A stretch of DNA of 64,000 nucleotides from Brevundimonas variabilis (GCF_014199945.1 NZ_JACHOR010000001.1:1-64000), one strand, 5' to 3'; positions 1 through 9,189 are shown, numbered from the stretch's first letter. The notes: generated by a model from the sequence alone, not told the origin. A program made the numbers and translations.

Positions 1-138
1 GACGCCCTGGTCGCTCAAGGCGTCGCCGGCGGCGTGATCTCGCTGGACGGCCGTGGTGAAACCCAGCTGGCCCGCGCCACCGCCGATGGCGTCCGTGAGC
101 CCCTGAACCGTCGCGCCACGATCAACATCAACTTCTAA
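1..138 (+). CDS. OmpA-family outer membrane protein, C-terminal end only
   Basis: The window opens inside a reading frame that runs without a stop for 45 codons and ends in TAA. The residues include 'GRGETQLA' and 'ADGVREPLNRRATI', which match the end of the OmpA C-terminal peptidoglycan-binding domain, where the last strand carries the conserved asparagine and paired arginines (NRR). Proteins of this family sit in the outer membrane and hold it to the cell wall. The start, the barrel and any signal peptide lie before the window, so the full length is unknown. A strong hairpin follows at 209-239. Confidence 0.7.
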   Translation, partial: DALVAQGVAGGVISLDGRGETQLARATADGVREPLNRRATININF

Positions 139-208
139 GTCCCAAGGGCCAGGGGGACCGGACATCCGGTTCCCCTCGCCTGCGGACTTCGAAATCTGAT
201 CCGATCAA

Positions 209-248
209 CCGCCGCCCAGGCTTCCAGCCCGGGCGGCGGTTTTCGTTT
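209..248 (+). terminator. Rho-independent terminator after the OmpA-family gene
   Basis: A perfect 9-bp GC stem (209-217 pairs with 231-239) is followed by a T-rich run (TTTTCGTTT) on the plus strand. It ends transcription of the gene finishing at 138, just before the opposing cysNC gene. A smaller hairpin (GGGGaCCGG/CCGGtTCCCC) lies at about 152-175 in the same gap. Confidence 0.8.
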
Positions 249-253
249 AAGGG

Positions 254-2098
254 TCAATCCGCCCTGAGACGTCCGGCCGCACGCAGATGCTCGACGATCT
301 GGCGCGCGGCATCCTCTACCGAGGTCAGGTCCCCACGAATGTGAATGTCCGGATGGGTCGGGGCCTCATAGGGGCTGTCGATGCCGGTGAAATTCGTCAG
401 GGCCCCGCTGCGGGCCTTGGCATACAGACCCTTGACGTCCCGCGCCTCGACCACCGCCAGCGGCGTATCGATGAAGCCTTCGAAGAACTCGCCATCGACC
501 ATGCGCTCGCGCGCCATCTGGCGATCGGCCCGGAAGGGCGAGATCAGGGAGACCAGCACGATCAGGCCAGCATCGGTCATCAGCCGCGCCGTCTCTGCGG
601 CGCGACGGATGTTCTCGACCCGGTCGGCATCGGTGAACCCGAGGTCGCGGCTCAGCCCGTGCCGCAGATTGTCCCCATCGATCAGGATAGTATGCCGCCC
701 CTCGGCCGTCAGCAGGGCCTCGACGGCATTGGCGATGGTCGATTTACCGGCACCGGACAGGCCGGTGAACCAGACCACGGCCGGCTTCTGCCCCTTGACC
801 CCGGCCCGCTCGGCCCGATCGACCGTCAGCGCCTGACGATGGATGTTCTGGGATCTGCGCAGGGCAAAGCGGATCATCCCGGCCCCGACCGTCGCCAGGC
901 TCTCGCGGTCGATCAGGATGAACCCGCCCAGAGTCCGGTCCTGATGATAGGGGGCAAAGGCGATGTCCTGTCCCAGCGACAAGTGGCAGACCCCGATCGC
1001 ATTGGACGCGAGAGTCCGCGCCGCCAGCTTTTCGAGGGTGTTCACATTCACTTCGTGACGGATGTCCGTGATGCGGGCCGAGACCGTCCGGGCACCGATC
1101 TTCAGGTCATAGGCGCGACCCGGCAGAAGCGGCGCATCCGCCATCCACACGATGGTGGCCTCGAACTGATCAGCGGCCTCCAGCGGCCGGTCGGCAGCGC
1201 TGATCACGTCTCCACGCGCCACATCGACGTGGTCGCTGAGCGCCAGGGTCACAGACTGCCCGGCCACCGCCCGATCGAGATCGCCGTCGAAGGTCGCGAT
1301 CCGCGCAATACGCGACGTCTGGCCGGACGGCGAAATCCGCACGGCGTCGCCCGGGTGGATGGCCCCCGACACGATCTGGCCCGCATAGCCCCGGAAATCG
1401 AGGTCCGGCCGAATGACGGACTGGACCGGCATGTGGAATCCAGCCCCGGTCGTCTCGTGGGCGACATCGACGCTTTCGAGGACGGAAAGCAGACTGTCGC
1501 CCCGGTACCAGGGCGCGCTCTCTCCAAGGGTCACGATATTGTCGCCCGTCACACCGGACACGGGCACGGCAATGACCGTCGTCAGGCCGATCGTTTCGGC
1601 GAACGCCCGATAGTCCGATACGATGCGCTCGAACGTGGACTGGGACCATTCCACGAGGTCCATCTTGGTCACGGCCAGCACGACCGTCTTCAGGCCCAGC
1701 AGAGAGACCAGATAGGAATGCCGGCGCGTCTGGGTCAGCACGCCCTTTCGGGCATCCACCAGCACGATGGCCAGATCCGCCGTCGAGGCCCCCGTGACCA
1801 TGTTGCGGGTGTACTGCTCGTGGCCCGGCGTGTCGGCGACGATGAATTTGCGGCGGGGCGTCGAGAAATATCGATAGGCCACATCGATGGTGATGCCCTG
1901 TTCGCGTTCCGAGGTGAGGCCATCGACCAGCAAGGCGAAGTCCGTGCCACCGCCGGCATTGCCGAGGCTGGCCGAGTCCCGGGTCATGGCCGCAATCTGG
2001 TCGTCGGGCACGGCGCCCGCATCGTGCAGCAGACGTCCGATCAGCGTCGACTTGCCATCGTCGACCGAGCCGCAGGTGATGAAACGCAGCTGGTCCAT
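254..2098 (-). CDS. cysNC: Bifunctional sulfate adenylyltransferase subunit 1 / adenylylsulfate kinase (CysN-CysC fusion)
   Basis: 614 residues in two parts. The N-terminal part, to about residue 430, is an EF-Tu-like GTPase with the P-loop GSVDDGKST near residue 10, DTPGHEQYTRNM and the TKMD specificity motif. It drives the large subunit of ATP sulfurylase. The C-terminal part is APS kinase, with its own P-loop GLSGAGKST and a DGDNLRHGL motif. Together with CysD it turns sulfate and ATP into APS and then PAPS for sulfur assimilation in the cytoplasm. The start codon overlaps the cysD stop by one base (TGATG), so the two genes are translationally coupled. The fused arrangement is common in alphaproteobacteria. 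Confidence 0.97.
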   Translation of the reverse strand: MDQLRFITCGSVDDGKSTLIGRLLHDAGAVPDDQIAAMTRDSASLGNAGGGTDFALLVDGLTSEREQGITIDVAYRYFSTPRRKFIVADTPGHEQYTRNMVTGASTADLAIVLVDARKGVLTQTRRHSYLVSLLGLKTVVLAVTKMDLVEWSQSTFERIVSDYRAFAETIGLTTVIAVPVSGVTGDNIVTLGESAPWYRGDSLLSVLESVDVAHETTGAGFHMPVQSVIRPDLDFRGYAGQIVSGAIHPGDAVRISPSGQTSRIARIATFDGDLDRAVAGQSVTLALSDHVDVARGDVISAADRPLEAADQFEATIVWMADAPLLPGRAYDLKIGARTVSARITDIRHEVNVNTLEKLAARTLASNAIGVCHLSLGQDIAFAPYHQDRTLGGFILIDRESLATVGAGMIRFALRRSQNIHRQALTVDRAERAGVKGQKPAVVWFTGLSGAGKSTIANAVEALLTAEGRHTILIDGDNLRHGLSRDLGFTDADRVENIRRAAETARLMTDAGLIVLVSLISPFRADRQMARERMVDGEFFEGFIDTPLAVVEARDVKGLYAKARSGALTNFTGIDSPYEAPTHPDIHIRGDLTSVEDAARQIVEHLRAAGRLRAD

Positions 2099-3021
2099 CA
2101 GAAATAGCCCTCGGTCTTCTTCTTCTCCATCGAGCCCACCTGATCGGCGTCGATCAGCCGCCCCTGTCGCTCTGACGATCGCGACCCGCGCATCTCTGCG
2201 ATGATGGCGTCCAGCGTCGTCGCCTCGCTCTCGACCGCACCGGACAGGGGATAGCAGCCGAGGGTCCGGAACCGGACCATCAGAGTCCGGGGCACCTCGC
2301 CGGGGTTCAGAGGCATACGGTCATCGTCGACCATGATGAGGGTGCCGGATCGCTCGACGACCGGTCGCGGGGCCGCAAAGTAAAGTGGCACGACCGGAAT
2401 GTCCTCGGCCGCGATGTAGTCCCAGACATCGGCCTCGGTCCAGTTCGACATCGGGAAGACTCGCAGGCTCTCGCCGGCCGCCACGCGCGCATTGTACAGG
2501 CTCCAGAGTTCTGGTCGCTGGCGGCGGGGATCCCAGCGGTGCCCCGCTGCCCGAAACGAGAACACCCGCTCCTTGGCCCGGCTCGCCTCCTCGTCACGAC
2601 GCGCCCCGCCGATCGCGGCATCGAAGCCGTGCAGGTCCAGCGCCTGACGCAGGCCCTGCGTTTTCCAGACGTCGGTGTGGACGGCCGATCCGTGCTCGAA
2701 GGGATTGATCCCCCGGGCGATGCCCTCGGGATTGGTGTGGACGATCAGTTCCATTCCGCTTTCGACCGCCATCCGGTCACGCAGCGCATACATGTCGCGG
2801 AATTTCCACGTGGTATCGATGTGCATCAGCGGAAACGGCGGCGGCGCCGGATAGAAGGCCTTGCGAGCCAGATGCAGCAGCACGGCCGAGTCCTTACCGA
2901 TCGAATACAGAAGGACAGGCTTCGCGCATTCCGCCGCCATCTCTCGAAAGATGTGCAGACTCTCCGCCTCGAGGCGCTGCAGATGGCTCAGGCGATCGGG
3001 CGTGGACGGTGCGGCATTCAT
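2098..3021 (-). CDS. cysD: Sulfate adenylyltransferase subunit 2
   Basis: 307 residues from the chosen start. CysD is the PAPS-reductase-fold subunit that adenylates sulfate with CysN. The ATP pyrophosphatase P-loop appears as [14 protein letters not shown], followed by HIDTTWKF and the family signature [12 protein letters not shown]. The frame is open 96 bases further upstream, but the ATG at 3021 has a GGAG box five to six bases in front and gives the usual N-terminus ('[19 protein letters not shown]'), so the longer form is unlikely. The gene is first in a cysD-cysNC operon and is divergent from ugd across about 145 bases. Confidence 0.95.
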   Translation of the reverse strand: MNAAPSTPDRLSHLQRLEAESLHIFREMAAECAKPVLLYSIGKDSAVLLHLARKAFYPAPPPFPLMHIDTTWKFRDMYALRDRMAVESGMELIVHTNPEGIARGINPFEHGSAVHTDVWKTQGLRQALDLHGFDAAIGGARRDEEASRAKERVFSFRAAGHRWDPRRQRPELWSLYNARVAAGESLRVFPMSNWTEADVWDYIAAEDIPVVPLYFAAPRPVVERSGTLIMVDDDRMPLNPGEVPRTLMVRFRTLGCYPLSGAVESEATTLDAIIAEMRGSRSSERQGRLIDADQVGSMEKKKTEGYF

Positions 3022-3166
3022 GCCGCTCCGTCGCATGGCCACGCGGCCTTTCACAAGAGAGGGGTGCTTCGCCCACGGTTTAGCTTTGAACGTCACGTCC
3101 GGCACCGGACTGGCCAAAGAGGCACGCGGCGGCTAATCCGGCGCTTCGCTTGCAAGAGGATCACCC

Positions 3167-4471
3167 ATGCGCGTCGCCATGATCGGAACCGGCTATGTCG
3201 GCCTGGTATCCGGGGCCTGTTTCGCCGATTTCGGCCATGAGGTGACCTGCGTCGACAAGGACGCCGACAAGATCGCGCGCCTGCATGACGGCATCATGCC
3301 GATCTACGAGCCCGGCCTCGAGGATCTGGTCGCCGCCAATGTCCGCGACGGGCGCCTCAGCTTCGCGACCGAAAGCCAGGAGGCCGTGGCCGCAGCCGAT
3401 GCTGTCTTCATCGCCGTCGGCACACCGTCGCGGCGCGGCGATGGCCATGCCGACCTGTCCTATGTCTATGCCGTCGCGGAAGAGATCGCGGGCATGCTGG
3501 ACGGCTTCACGGTCGTCGTGACGAAATCCACCGTGCCCGTCGGCACCGGGGACGAGATCGAGCGGATCATCCGCGCCCTGCGTCCCGACGCCGATTTCGC
3601 GGTCGTCTCCAATCCCGAGTTCCTGCGCGAGGGTGCGGCCATCAGCGATTTCAAGCGGCCGGACCGTGTCGTGGTCGGGACCGAGGACGAACGCGCGCGG
3701 GTCGTCATGACCGAGCTTTACCGCCCCCTGAACCTGAACGAGACGCCGATCCTGTTCACGGGCCGGCGGACGTCCGAACTGATCAAATATGCGGCCAATG
3801 CCTTCCTCGCGCTGAAGATCACCTTCATCAACGAGATGGCCGATCTGTGCGAAGCCGTCGGCGCCGATGTGCAGCAGGTCGCGCGCGGCATCGGTCTGGA
3901 CAAGAGGATCGGCTCGAAATTCCTGCACGCCGGGCCCGGCTACGGCGGGTCGTGCTTCCCGAAGGATACCCTGGCCCTGGTCCGCACCGCCTCGGACGCC
4001 GGATCGCCGGTCCGCCTGGTCGAGACGACCGTGTCCATCAACGACGCGCGCAAGAAGGCCATGGCCGATCGGGTGGTCAAGGCGCTGGACGGGGACCTGA
4101 CCGGCAAGACCGTCGCCCTGCTGGGCCTGACGTTCAAGCCCAACACCGATGACATGCGAGATGCCCCGTCGCTCGATGTGGCGCCGGCGCTGATGGCGGC
4201 CGGGGCCACGGTTCAGGCCTTCGACCCCGAGGGCATGAAGGAAGCGGCGCATCTGCTACCCGGCGTGGTGTTCAAGGACGGACCCTATGATGCGGTCGCC
4301 GGGGCCGATGTCGTCGTCATCCTGACCGAGTGGGACCAGTTCCGGGCCCTGGATCTGGATCGGGTCAAGCTGCTGCTGAAGCGGCCGGTGATGGTCGATC
4401 TGCGCAACGTCTATCGCCCGGACGACATGCGCGCCCGCGGGTTCCGCTACGCCTCGATCGGCCGCGCCTGA
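3167..4471 (+). CDS. ugd: UDP-glucose 6-dehydrogenase
   Basis: 434 residues. The enzyme oxidises UDP-glucose to UDP-glucuronate using two NAD+, supplying precursors for exopolysaccharide or lipopolysaccharide sugars. The N-terminal Rossmann motif is MIGTGYVGLVSGACFADFG, the catalytic cysteine lies in GPGYGGSCFPKDTLAL near residue 265, and the C-terminal UDP-binding domain includes GLTFKPNTDDMRD. An AGAGGA ribosome site precedes the ATG. Epimerases acting on the product are expected, and one candidate lies at 39352-40320. The gene stands alone, divergent from cysD. Confidence 0.96.
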   Translation: MRVAMIGTGYVGLVSGACFADFGHEVTCVDKDADKIARLHDGIMPIYEPGLEDLVAANVRDGRLSFATESQEAVAAADAVFIAVGTPSRRGDGHADLSYVYAVAEEIAGMLDGFTVVVTKSTVPVGTGDEIERIIRALRPDADFAVVSNPEFLREGAAISDFKRPDRVVVGTEDERARVVMTELYRPLNLNETPILFTGRRTSELIKYAANAFLALKITFINEMADLCEAVGADVQQVARGIGLDKRIGSKFLHAGPGYGGSCFPKDTLALVRTASDAGSPVRLVETTVSINDARKKAMADRVVKALDGDLTGKTVALLGLTFKPNTDDMRDAPSLDVAPALMAAGATVQAFDPEGMKEAAHLLPGVVFKDGPYDAVAGADVVVILTEWDQFRALDLDRVKLLLKRPVMVDLRNVYRPDDMRARGFRYASIGRA

Positions 4472-4481
4472 AGGCACGGAA

Positions 4482-4507
4482 AAGGGCGGCACCGGAATGC
4501 CGCCCTT
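4482..4507. terminator. Bidirectional terminator between ugd and the OmpA lipoprotein gene
   Basis: A 10-bp perfect stem (aagggcggca, 4482-4491, with tgccgccctt, 4498-4507) and a 6-base loop sit between two convergent stop codons (4471 and 4538). On the minus strand the stem is followed by TTTT, so it looks strongest for the lipoprotein gene. Confidence 0.75.
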
Positions 4508-4537
4508 CGTCGTCTGGTCGGGTGTCGCTCGACCCGA

Positions 4538-5212
4538 TCAGCCCGTGAACGGACGGATCAGGATTTCGACGCGACGGTTCTGGGCGCGGCCCTCCACCGT
4601 GGCGTTGGAGGCGACCGGCTCGTTGGCACTGCGCCCGGCGACGAACAGGCGTTCACGGATGACGCCCTCACGGATCAGGGCGTCCGCAACGGATATGGCC
4701 CGGCGCTCGGACAGCGGCTGGTTGATCGCATCCCCACCGGACGAGTCGGTGTGGCCGACGATGTCGACGACCGAACGATCGTACTGACGCAGCACCCCGG
4801 CAACATCCGCCAGCGTCGCCTCGAAGCGCGGTTCGATGTTCGACTGGTTGGTCGCGAAGGTCACGTCCGACGGCATCCGAAGGACCAGATTGTCGCCCTG
4901 ACGGGCGACGCCAACACCCGAACCCGACAGTTCGGCTTCCATGGCCCGCTGCTGACGGTCCATGTAGGAGCCGACGGCGGCACCGCCGAGCGCACCGACA
5001 CCCGCACCGATGAGGGCGTTGCGACGACCCTGCTCACCGTTCGAGGTGTTGGTCAGATAGCCCAGAAGCGCACCACCCAGACCACCGGCAATCGCACCTG
5101 TGGCGGTGTTGTTGCGGGTCGGAGTGGACGAATAGGGGTCGTAAGTCTGGCAGGCGCTGACACCCAGCATTGCGGCGAGGGCGACACCGGTGATGGCGGA
5201 ATTCTTGCGCAT
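4538..5212 (-). CDS. OmpA-family lipoprotein with a glycine-zipper domain
   Basis: 224 residues from the ATG at 5212, which has an AAAGGA box eight bases upstream. The upstream in-frame extension has no support. The N-terminus is a lipoprotein signal with the lipobox LGVSAC. Next comes a glycine-rich membrane-inserting segment (GAIAGGLGGALLGYL, then GAGVGALGGAAVGSYMDRQ). The second half is an OmpA C-terminal domain with VDIVGHTDSSG and LSERRAISVADAL, which bind peptidoglycan. It probably tethers the outer membrane to the wall. It resembles YiaD-type proteins rather than Pal, because the glycine zipper precedes the OmpA domain. Confidence 0.9.
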   Translation of the reverse strand: MRKNSAITGVALAAMLGVSACQTYDPYSSTPTRNNTATGAIAGGLGGALLGYLTNTSNGEQGRRNALIGAGVGALGGAAVGSYMDRQQRAMEAELSGSGVGVARQGDNLVLRMPSDVTFATNQSNIEPRFEATLADVAGVLRQYDRSVVDIVGHTDSSGGDAINQPLSERRAISVADALIREGVIRERLFVAGRSANEPVASNATVEGRAQNRRVEILIRPFTG

Positions 5213-5389
5213 GGTCGTGAATCCTTTGGTCGTGTTTGGTCCCGAGCGCGGAACGTAGGTCAATGGTGAAGGTTCCGATATGACCCGGACCTGAACGAAC
5301 ATGGATCGTTGCGTTCAGCCGCCGATATGCCCAATTCTCTGCCTAGGCGGATATGAAAGCCGCTCGAGTATTCCAAGGACGCATTCCCA

Positions 5390-6370
5390 GTGACCGACAC
5401 CCTGACGACCTCACCTTCCCAGACGCCAGCCGCTGCAGGCGGGATCACACCGGTCTCGATGGTGCGCTACGAGAGCGACTTCCAGGGATTCAGCGATGAT
5501 CTGGGCCGGTCCTTCACGCGGTACGGCTTTGCCGTTGTCTCTGATCACGGGCTCGATGAAGCGGTGATCACGGCCGCCATCGACGACGCCAAGGCCTTCT
5601 TCGCCCTGCCGGAAGACGTCAAGCGTGCCTATCATCAACCGGGAACCGGCGGTGCGCGTGGTCTGACGCCCTTTGGCACCGAGGCAGCAAAGGACGCCAA
5701 GGCCGTCGATCTCAAGGAGTTCTGGCACACCGGACGCGAACTGCCCGCCGGACATGCCTACGGCCGCTACATGCGGGCCAACCTCTGGCCGACTGAAGTT
5801 CCCGGGTTTCAGGATCACCTGTACGGGATGTTCGAGGCGCTCGACGCGCTGGGTCGACGGATCCTGAAGGCCATCGCCCGCTACATGGATCTCGGCGACG
5901 ACTATTTCGAGGACAAGGTCGAACTGGGCAACAGTGTCCTGAGGATGCTGCACTACCCGCCCGTTCCGGCCGACGCTCCGGGCGTCCGGGCCGGAGCCCA
6001 CGAGGATATCAACGTCATCACCCTGCTGCTGGGGGCCGAAGAGGCCGGCCTTCAGCTCAAGGACGCCAACGGGGAATGGCTGGACATTGCTCCCCCGCCC
6101 GGCGCTCTGGTCGTCAACATCGGCGACATGCTGCAGCGGCTGACCAATCACGTGCTGCCGTCCACCACGCACCGGGTGGTCAATCCGGCACCGGAGCGGC
6201 GCGGCTTTGCGCGCTACTCGACGCCGTTCTTCCTGCATTTCAACCCGGACTTCGTGATCCGGACACTGCCGTCGACGATCACACCGGACAATCCCGACCG
6301 CTACGCCGGACGCGACATCATGGCCGAGGACTTCCTGACCGAGCGCCTCAAGGAAATCCGCCTGCTCTGA
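5390..6370 (+). CDS. Isopenicillin N synthase-family 2-oxoglutarate/Fe(II) oxygenase
   Basis: 326 residues. The DIOX_N domain (YESDFQGFSDDLGRSFTRYGFAVVSDHG is in two neighbouring blocks) is followed by a jelly-roll catalytic core with the iron ligands HED (in RAGAHEDINVITLL) and a distal histidine in STTHRVVNP. The 2-oxoglutarate-binding arginine pattern is ARYSTPFFLHFNPD. Members hydroxylate or desaturate small molecules, and the substrate here cannot be told. The start is GTG with AAGGA about ten bases before it; no ATG is better placed. It is single-gene, divergent from the OmpA lipoprotein and convergent with the TadG-like gene. Confidence 0.9.
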   Translation: MTDTLTTSPSQTPAAAGGITPVSMVRYESDFQGFSDDLGRSFTRYGFAVVSDHGLDEAVITAAIDDAKAFFALPEDVKRAYHQPGTGGARGLTPFGTEAAKDAKAVDLKEFWHTGRELPAGHAYGRYMRANLWPTEVPGFQDHLYGMFEALDALGRRILKAIARYMDLGDDYFEDKVELGNSVLRMLHYPPVPADAPGVRAGAHEDINVITLLLGAEEAGLQLKDANGEWLDIAPPPGALVVNIGDMLQRLTNHVLPSTTHRVVNPAPERRGFARYSTPFFLHFNPDFVIRTLPSTITPDNPDRYAGRDIMAEDFLTERLKEIRLL

Positions 6371-6400
6371 AGCAGGCCTCGGGCCGATCCGGGATCGATG

Positions 6401-6436
6401 AAGGGGCCGACACAGGTGTGTCGGCCCCTTTCTTCG
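6401..6436. terminator. Bidirectional terminator between the oxygenase and TadG-like genes
   Basis: A 14-bp near-perfect stem (aaggggccgacaca with tgtgtcggcccctt, 6401-6430) is followed by TTTCTT. It sits between two convergent stop codons at 6370 and 6447. Confidence 0.85.
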
Positions 6437-6446
6437 TTCGAAGCGC

Positions 6447-8330
6447 CTATTTCGAGATCCGCAACCGGGTGATGTCGCGACCGATGGCGGCAAAATCGTC
6501 GGCAAGATCCGAACCGCTCGTCGAGATGAAGGCGTTGCTGGGCGATGATGCGCAGTCGCGAAGCGCCAGGGCGGCGGCTCCATCTGCGGCGATCTGGAAG
6601 CCAACCGTATAGATGATGATCCCGCGCGCCTTCATGGCCGTACACAGGGCTGCCGTCTGCACATACGGCGTTCCGTTGGTAGCGTTGCAGCTTTGAATCC
6701 GGTCGTTCCCGCCGAAGGACGCATTGGTCGCAAGGACGCCAGAGCAGTAGTTGGTGTTGAACTCGCCGTCGGTCATCATGATCACGGTCTTGATGGTCTG
6801 AACCGTCGAATAGGGGTTTGCCGCGTTGCTGCTCCACAGGCTGTTGAAGCTCGGCGACAAGGCGTACCAGCCCCATGCAAGGCCGATGTGTCCGGCCGTC
6901 GAGCCTGCAGCCTCGAGATCGTAGATGAGGTCCGTCAGGGTCGACTTGACGCTGGTCAGCGGCTGGATCTGGGCATCCGGGCATAGGTTGGTGCCCGCCG
7001 GGTTAGAGTAGAGCCGGCCGGTGCGGGACGTCGCGGGCGAGGCATCGGTATAGGCCTCGGATCCAATCCTTTCGGTCGAGCAGGTCGTGATCGGGAAGGT
7101 CTTGTACAGGCTGCTCTGCGTCGAGCGGAAGTAGCGCGTCGGACAGCCGTTCCGGCCACAGATGACCGAACCACCGGACGTATAGGCGGGATAACTTGCC
7201 CCGTTCACGCCGATCGAGAAGGTGTTGGTGGTCACATTTCCAATCTGGAACCAGGTATTGTTGATGTTGGTCATGCCACCGACACCGCTGATAAAGGCCC
7301 CCTGACGAAAACCGTTGTCTGGGTCGTTCACGGCCAGACCGTGATTGTTGGACGTGATCACGATCGAGCAGTCCGACACCCGGCATTTGGTCACGGTGCC
7401 ACCGCTGGTATAGGCCGTGTAGCTCGTTCCGTTGGTGCTTCGCAGCTGGAAGGTGTTCGCTGTCTTGTTCGCGACGCGGAAGGCCTTGTCATTGATCTGG
7501 CTCATCCCGCCGACACCCCGGACCCAGACATAGTCGTCGTTGGCAAAACCGTGCGCGGTGGCGGTGATCACGACGGGATTGGCCCGCGTCGCGCCTGTGA
7601 TCGTCTTGGCCGTGCCGACAGCCCAGGAGGCATCGGTGATCGGAGTTGCGCCGAGGGTCGAGCCGCGCGCCGCGGTCGCGTCCGAGCCCAGATTGACCCC
7701 TACCGAATAGGGGATGATGGCCATACGCGTCGTGTAGGGAGTCTGGACGTCCTGGACGACAAGCTCGACGAGGTCAGCGGACGCTGTCTTCAGGGCGGCG
7801 AGACGCGACCCCGCCATCGACCCCGTCACGTCCAGGACCAGCGAGACCTCGATGTTCTTGGACGACCGGTTGACCTCGGAATGGGAGGCCACAGGCAAGG
7901 TGTCATCGAGGATCTGTCCATAGGGCGGCAGGACGATGTTCGCGACCAGAGCCCTCACATCGACCGTCGCATCGGCAATCACGACGCTGTCATTGTCGAG
8001 GGTAAACGTCACCAGGTCTTCGCGCAGGGTGATCTGGGGATAGGCGGCGAGATTGGCTCTCAGCGCGGCGAGCCCAACGCGCGTGAGGTCCTCATCCGTC
8101 ACATACTGTGACCGCGCGGCTGCCAGGCCTGCGGCATCCAGCGCATCCTGCAGATTCGCCCGGACCGTCGAGGCGCGGTGGAGGTCGACACCGCCGACGG
8201 TCAGCATGATCAGACACGGCATGACGATCGCAAAGATGATCGCCACATTGCCCCGGCGCGAAGCGGCAAAGCGCTGCCCGAAACGAACGAAGGCCTGCCC
8301 GATCTCGAGAGTCCGCCAGAACGTCGCCAT
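6447..8330 (-). CDS. TadE/TadG-like pilus-assembly protein with vWA domain interrupted by FCCH-like repeats
   Basis: 627 residues. Near residues 27-48 is the TadE/G transmembrane segment (GNVAIIFAIVMPCLIMLTV), as in minor pilins or anchors of Flp/Tad pili. A von Willebrand A domain starts near residue 160 with the metal-site motif DVTGS (167-171, a DxTxS form), and later has MMTDGEFNTNYC. Between them, residues about 240-395 hold two similar blocks, each with ITxxxHG, a GVGGMxxIN turn, a TFxL/TFSI strand and YTSGG. They look like E1_FCCH beta repeats. Cysteine pairs follow. No other tad gene lies nearby, so this is an isolated member. An AAAAG-like site precedes the ATG. Confidence 0.85.
   Translation of the reverse strand: MATFWRTLEIGQAFVRFGQRFAASRRGNVAIIFAIVMPCLIMLTVGGVDLHRASTVRANLQDALDAAGLAAARSQYVTDEDLTRVGLAALRANLAAYPQITLREDLVTFTLDNDSVVIADATVDVRALVANIVLPPYGQILDDTLPVASHSEVNRSSKNIEVSLVLDVTGSMAGSRLAALKTASADLVELVVQDVQTPYTTRMAIIPYSVGVNLGSDATAARGSTLGATPITDASWAVGTAKTITGATRANPVVITATAHGFANDDYVWVRGVGGMSQINDKAFRVANKTANTFQLRSTNGTSYTAYTSGGTVTKCRVSDCSIVITSNNHGLAVNDPDNGFRQGAFISGVGGMTNINNTWFQIGNVTTNTFSIGVNGASYPAYTSGGSVICGRNGCPTRYFRSTQSSLYKTFPITTCSTERIGSEAYTDASPATSRTGRLYSNPAGTNLCPDAQIQPLTSVKSTLTDLIYDLEAAGSTAGHIGLAWGWYALSPSFNSLWSSNAANPYSTVQTIKTVIMMTDGEFNTNYCSGVLATNASFGGNDRIQSCNATNGTPYVQTAALCTAMKARGIIIYTVGFQIAADGAAALALRDCASSPSNAFISTSGSDLADDFAAIGRDITRLRISK
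7146..7613 (-). repeat. Two tandem protein-level repeats (FCCH-like) inside the vWA domain
   Basis: Residues about 240-320 and 321-395 of the TadG-like protein share the order 'VVITATAHG / IVITSNNHG', 'GVGGMSQIN / GVGGMTNIN', 'TANTFQL / TTNTFSI', 'TAYTSGGTV / PAYTSGGSV' and a following cysteine pair. They are diverged at DNA level, so this is an old duplication or repeated domain and not a recent tandem copy. Confidence 0.7.
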
Positions 8331-8437
8331 ACTTTTCCATGCCTACAAATGCGGGCCGCACGACCCGCAATGGCAAAGGCTACGGGCTCACGGTTAGGGA
8401 AGCCCGAAAGGAAACAGTTAACCGGCGTTAGCCACGG

Positions 8438-9157
8438 TCAGCCTGTGACGCAGCGGGCAAGACCCTCGTTGGCCACGACGCGCGCGGCCGCCTGCACGCG
8501 TCCGGCCCGGCGACGAACGTAGGGACCCGGGCTTGAGGCATTGTACCGCCTCGGGCTGGGCAGGATGGCCGCCAGCCGCGCGGCTTCCCGGGGGGTCAGG
8601 TCGGCGGCGGACTTGTCGAACCAGTGCCGGGAGGCGGCCTCGGCGCCGTAGACGCCGGGAGCCCATTCCGCGACATTCAGATAGACCTCGACGATCCGGC
8701 GCTTGGTCCAGACGGCCTCGATCAGGACCGTATATCCGGCCTCGAAACCCTTTCGAACCCAGTCGCGGCCTGGCCAGAGGAAGACATTCTTGGCGGTCTG
8801 CTGGCTGATGGTTGAGCCACCGCGCACCCGCCCGCCCTGTTTGTTGGCCTCGAGCGCCTGCTCGATGGCCTTGAAGTCGAATCCGCCATGGGAACAGAAG
8901 GTCGAGTCCTCGGACGCGATCACGGCCCGGACGAGGCTGGGCGAAATGGCATCGAGATTGCGCCAGCGGTAATCGAGGCCCTGCCCCTTGATCGCCTGCT
9001 GCGCCATCAGGATCGTCATGGGGGGCGGCACCACCGCGTGGACCAGAACACCGACGATGGGCACGGCCGCGAGGATCAGCAACACCAGGAGGAACAGCCG
9101 ACCCCGCCGCTTGCGCGGGCGTGCGGCGGGTGCGGGATCGGGAGACGGCCTGGCCAT
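8438..9157 (-). CDS. mtgA: Monofunctional biosynthetic peptidoglycan transglycosylase
   Basis: 239 residues, the usual size. A basic N-terminus is followed by one membrane segment at about 22-43, then a family GT51 domain. The catalytic glutamate lies in VIASEDSTFCSHGGFD, and the second and third GT51 motifs appear as GGSTISQQTAKN and VEVYLNVAEWAPGVYGAE. It polymerises lipid II into glycan strands in the periplasm and has no transpeptidase domain. It follows the WD40 gene on the same strand after a 32-base gap, so it may share a transcript with the AbrB-PIN-WD40 set. Confidence 0.95.
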   Translation of the reverse strand: MARPSPDPAPAARPRKRRGRLFLLVLLILAAVPIVGVLVHAVVPPPMTILMAQQAIKGQGLDYRWRNLDAISPSLVRAVIASEDSTFCSHGGFDFKAIEQALEANKQGGRVRGGSTISQQTAKNVFLWPGRDWVRKGFEAGYTVLIEAVWTKRRIVEVYLNVAEWAPGVYGAEAASRHWFDKSAADLTPREAARLAAILPSPRRYNASSPGPYVRRRAGRVQAAARVVANEGLARCVTG

Positions 9158-9189
9158 GGGTCAGGATTAGGCAGCGGAAGCCCTTGTGG

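Noticed and set aside
287..2107. Long plus-strand frame of about 606 codons opposite cysNC
   Set aside because: It is the antisense of a well supported gene, with composition typical of high-GC shadow frames and no ribosome site or family match.
5411..6604. Minus-strand frame opposite the oxygenase gene
   Set aside because: The oxygenase has its iron and 2-oxoglutarate motifs on the plus strand; the minus frame has none.
8416..8430. TTAA-N6-TTAG resembling a CtrA box
   Set aside because: Spacing is one base short and the second half imperfect, and it lies downstream of mtgA, not in a promoter.
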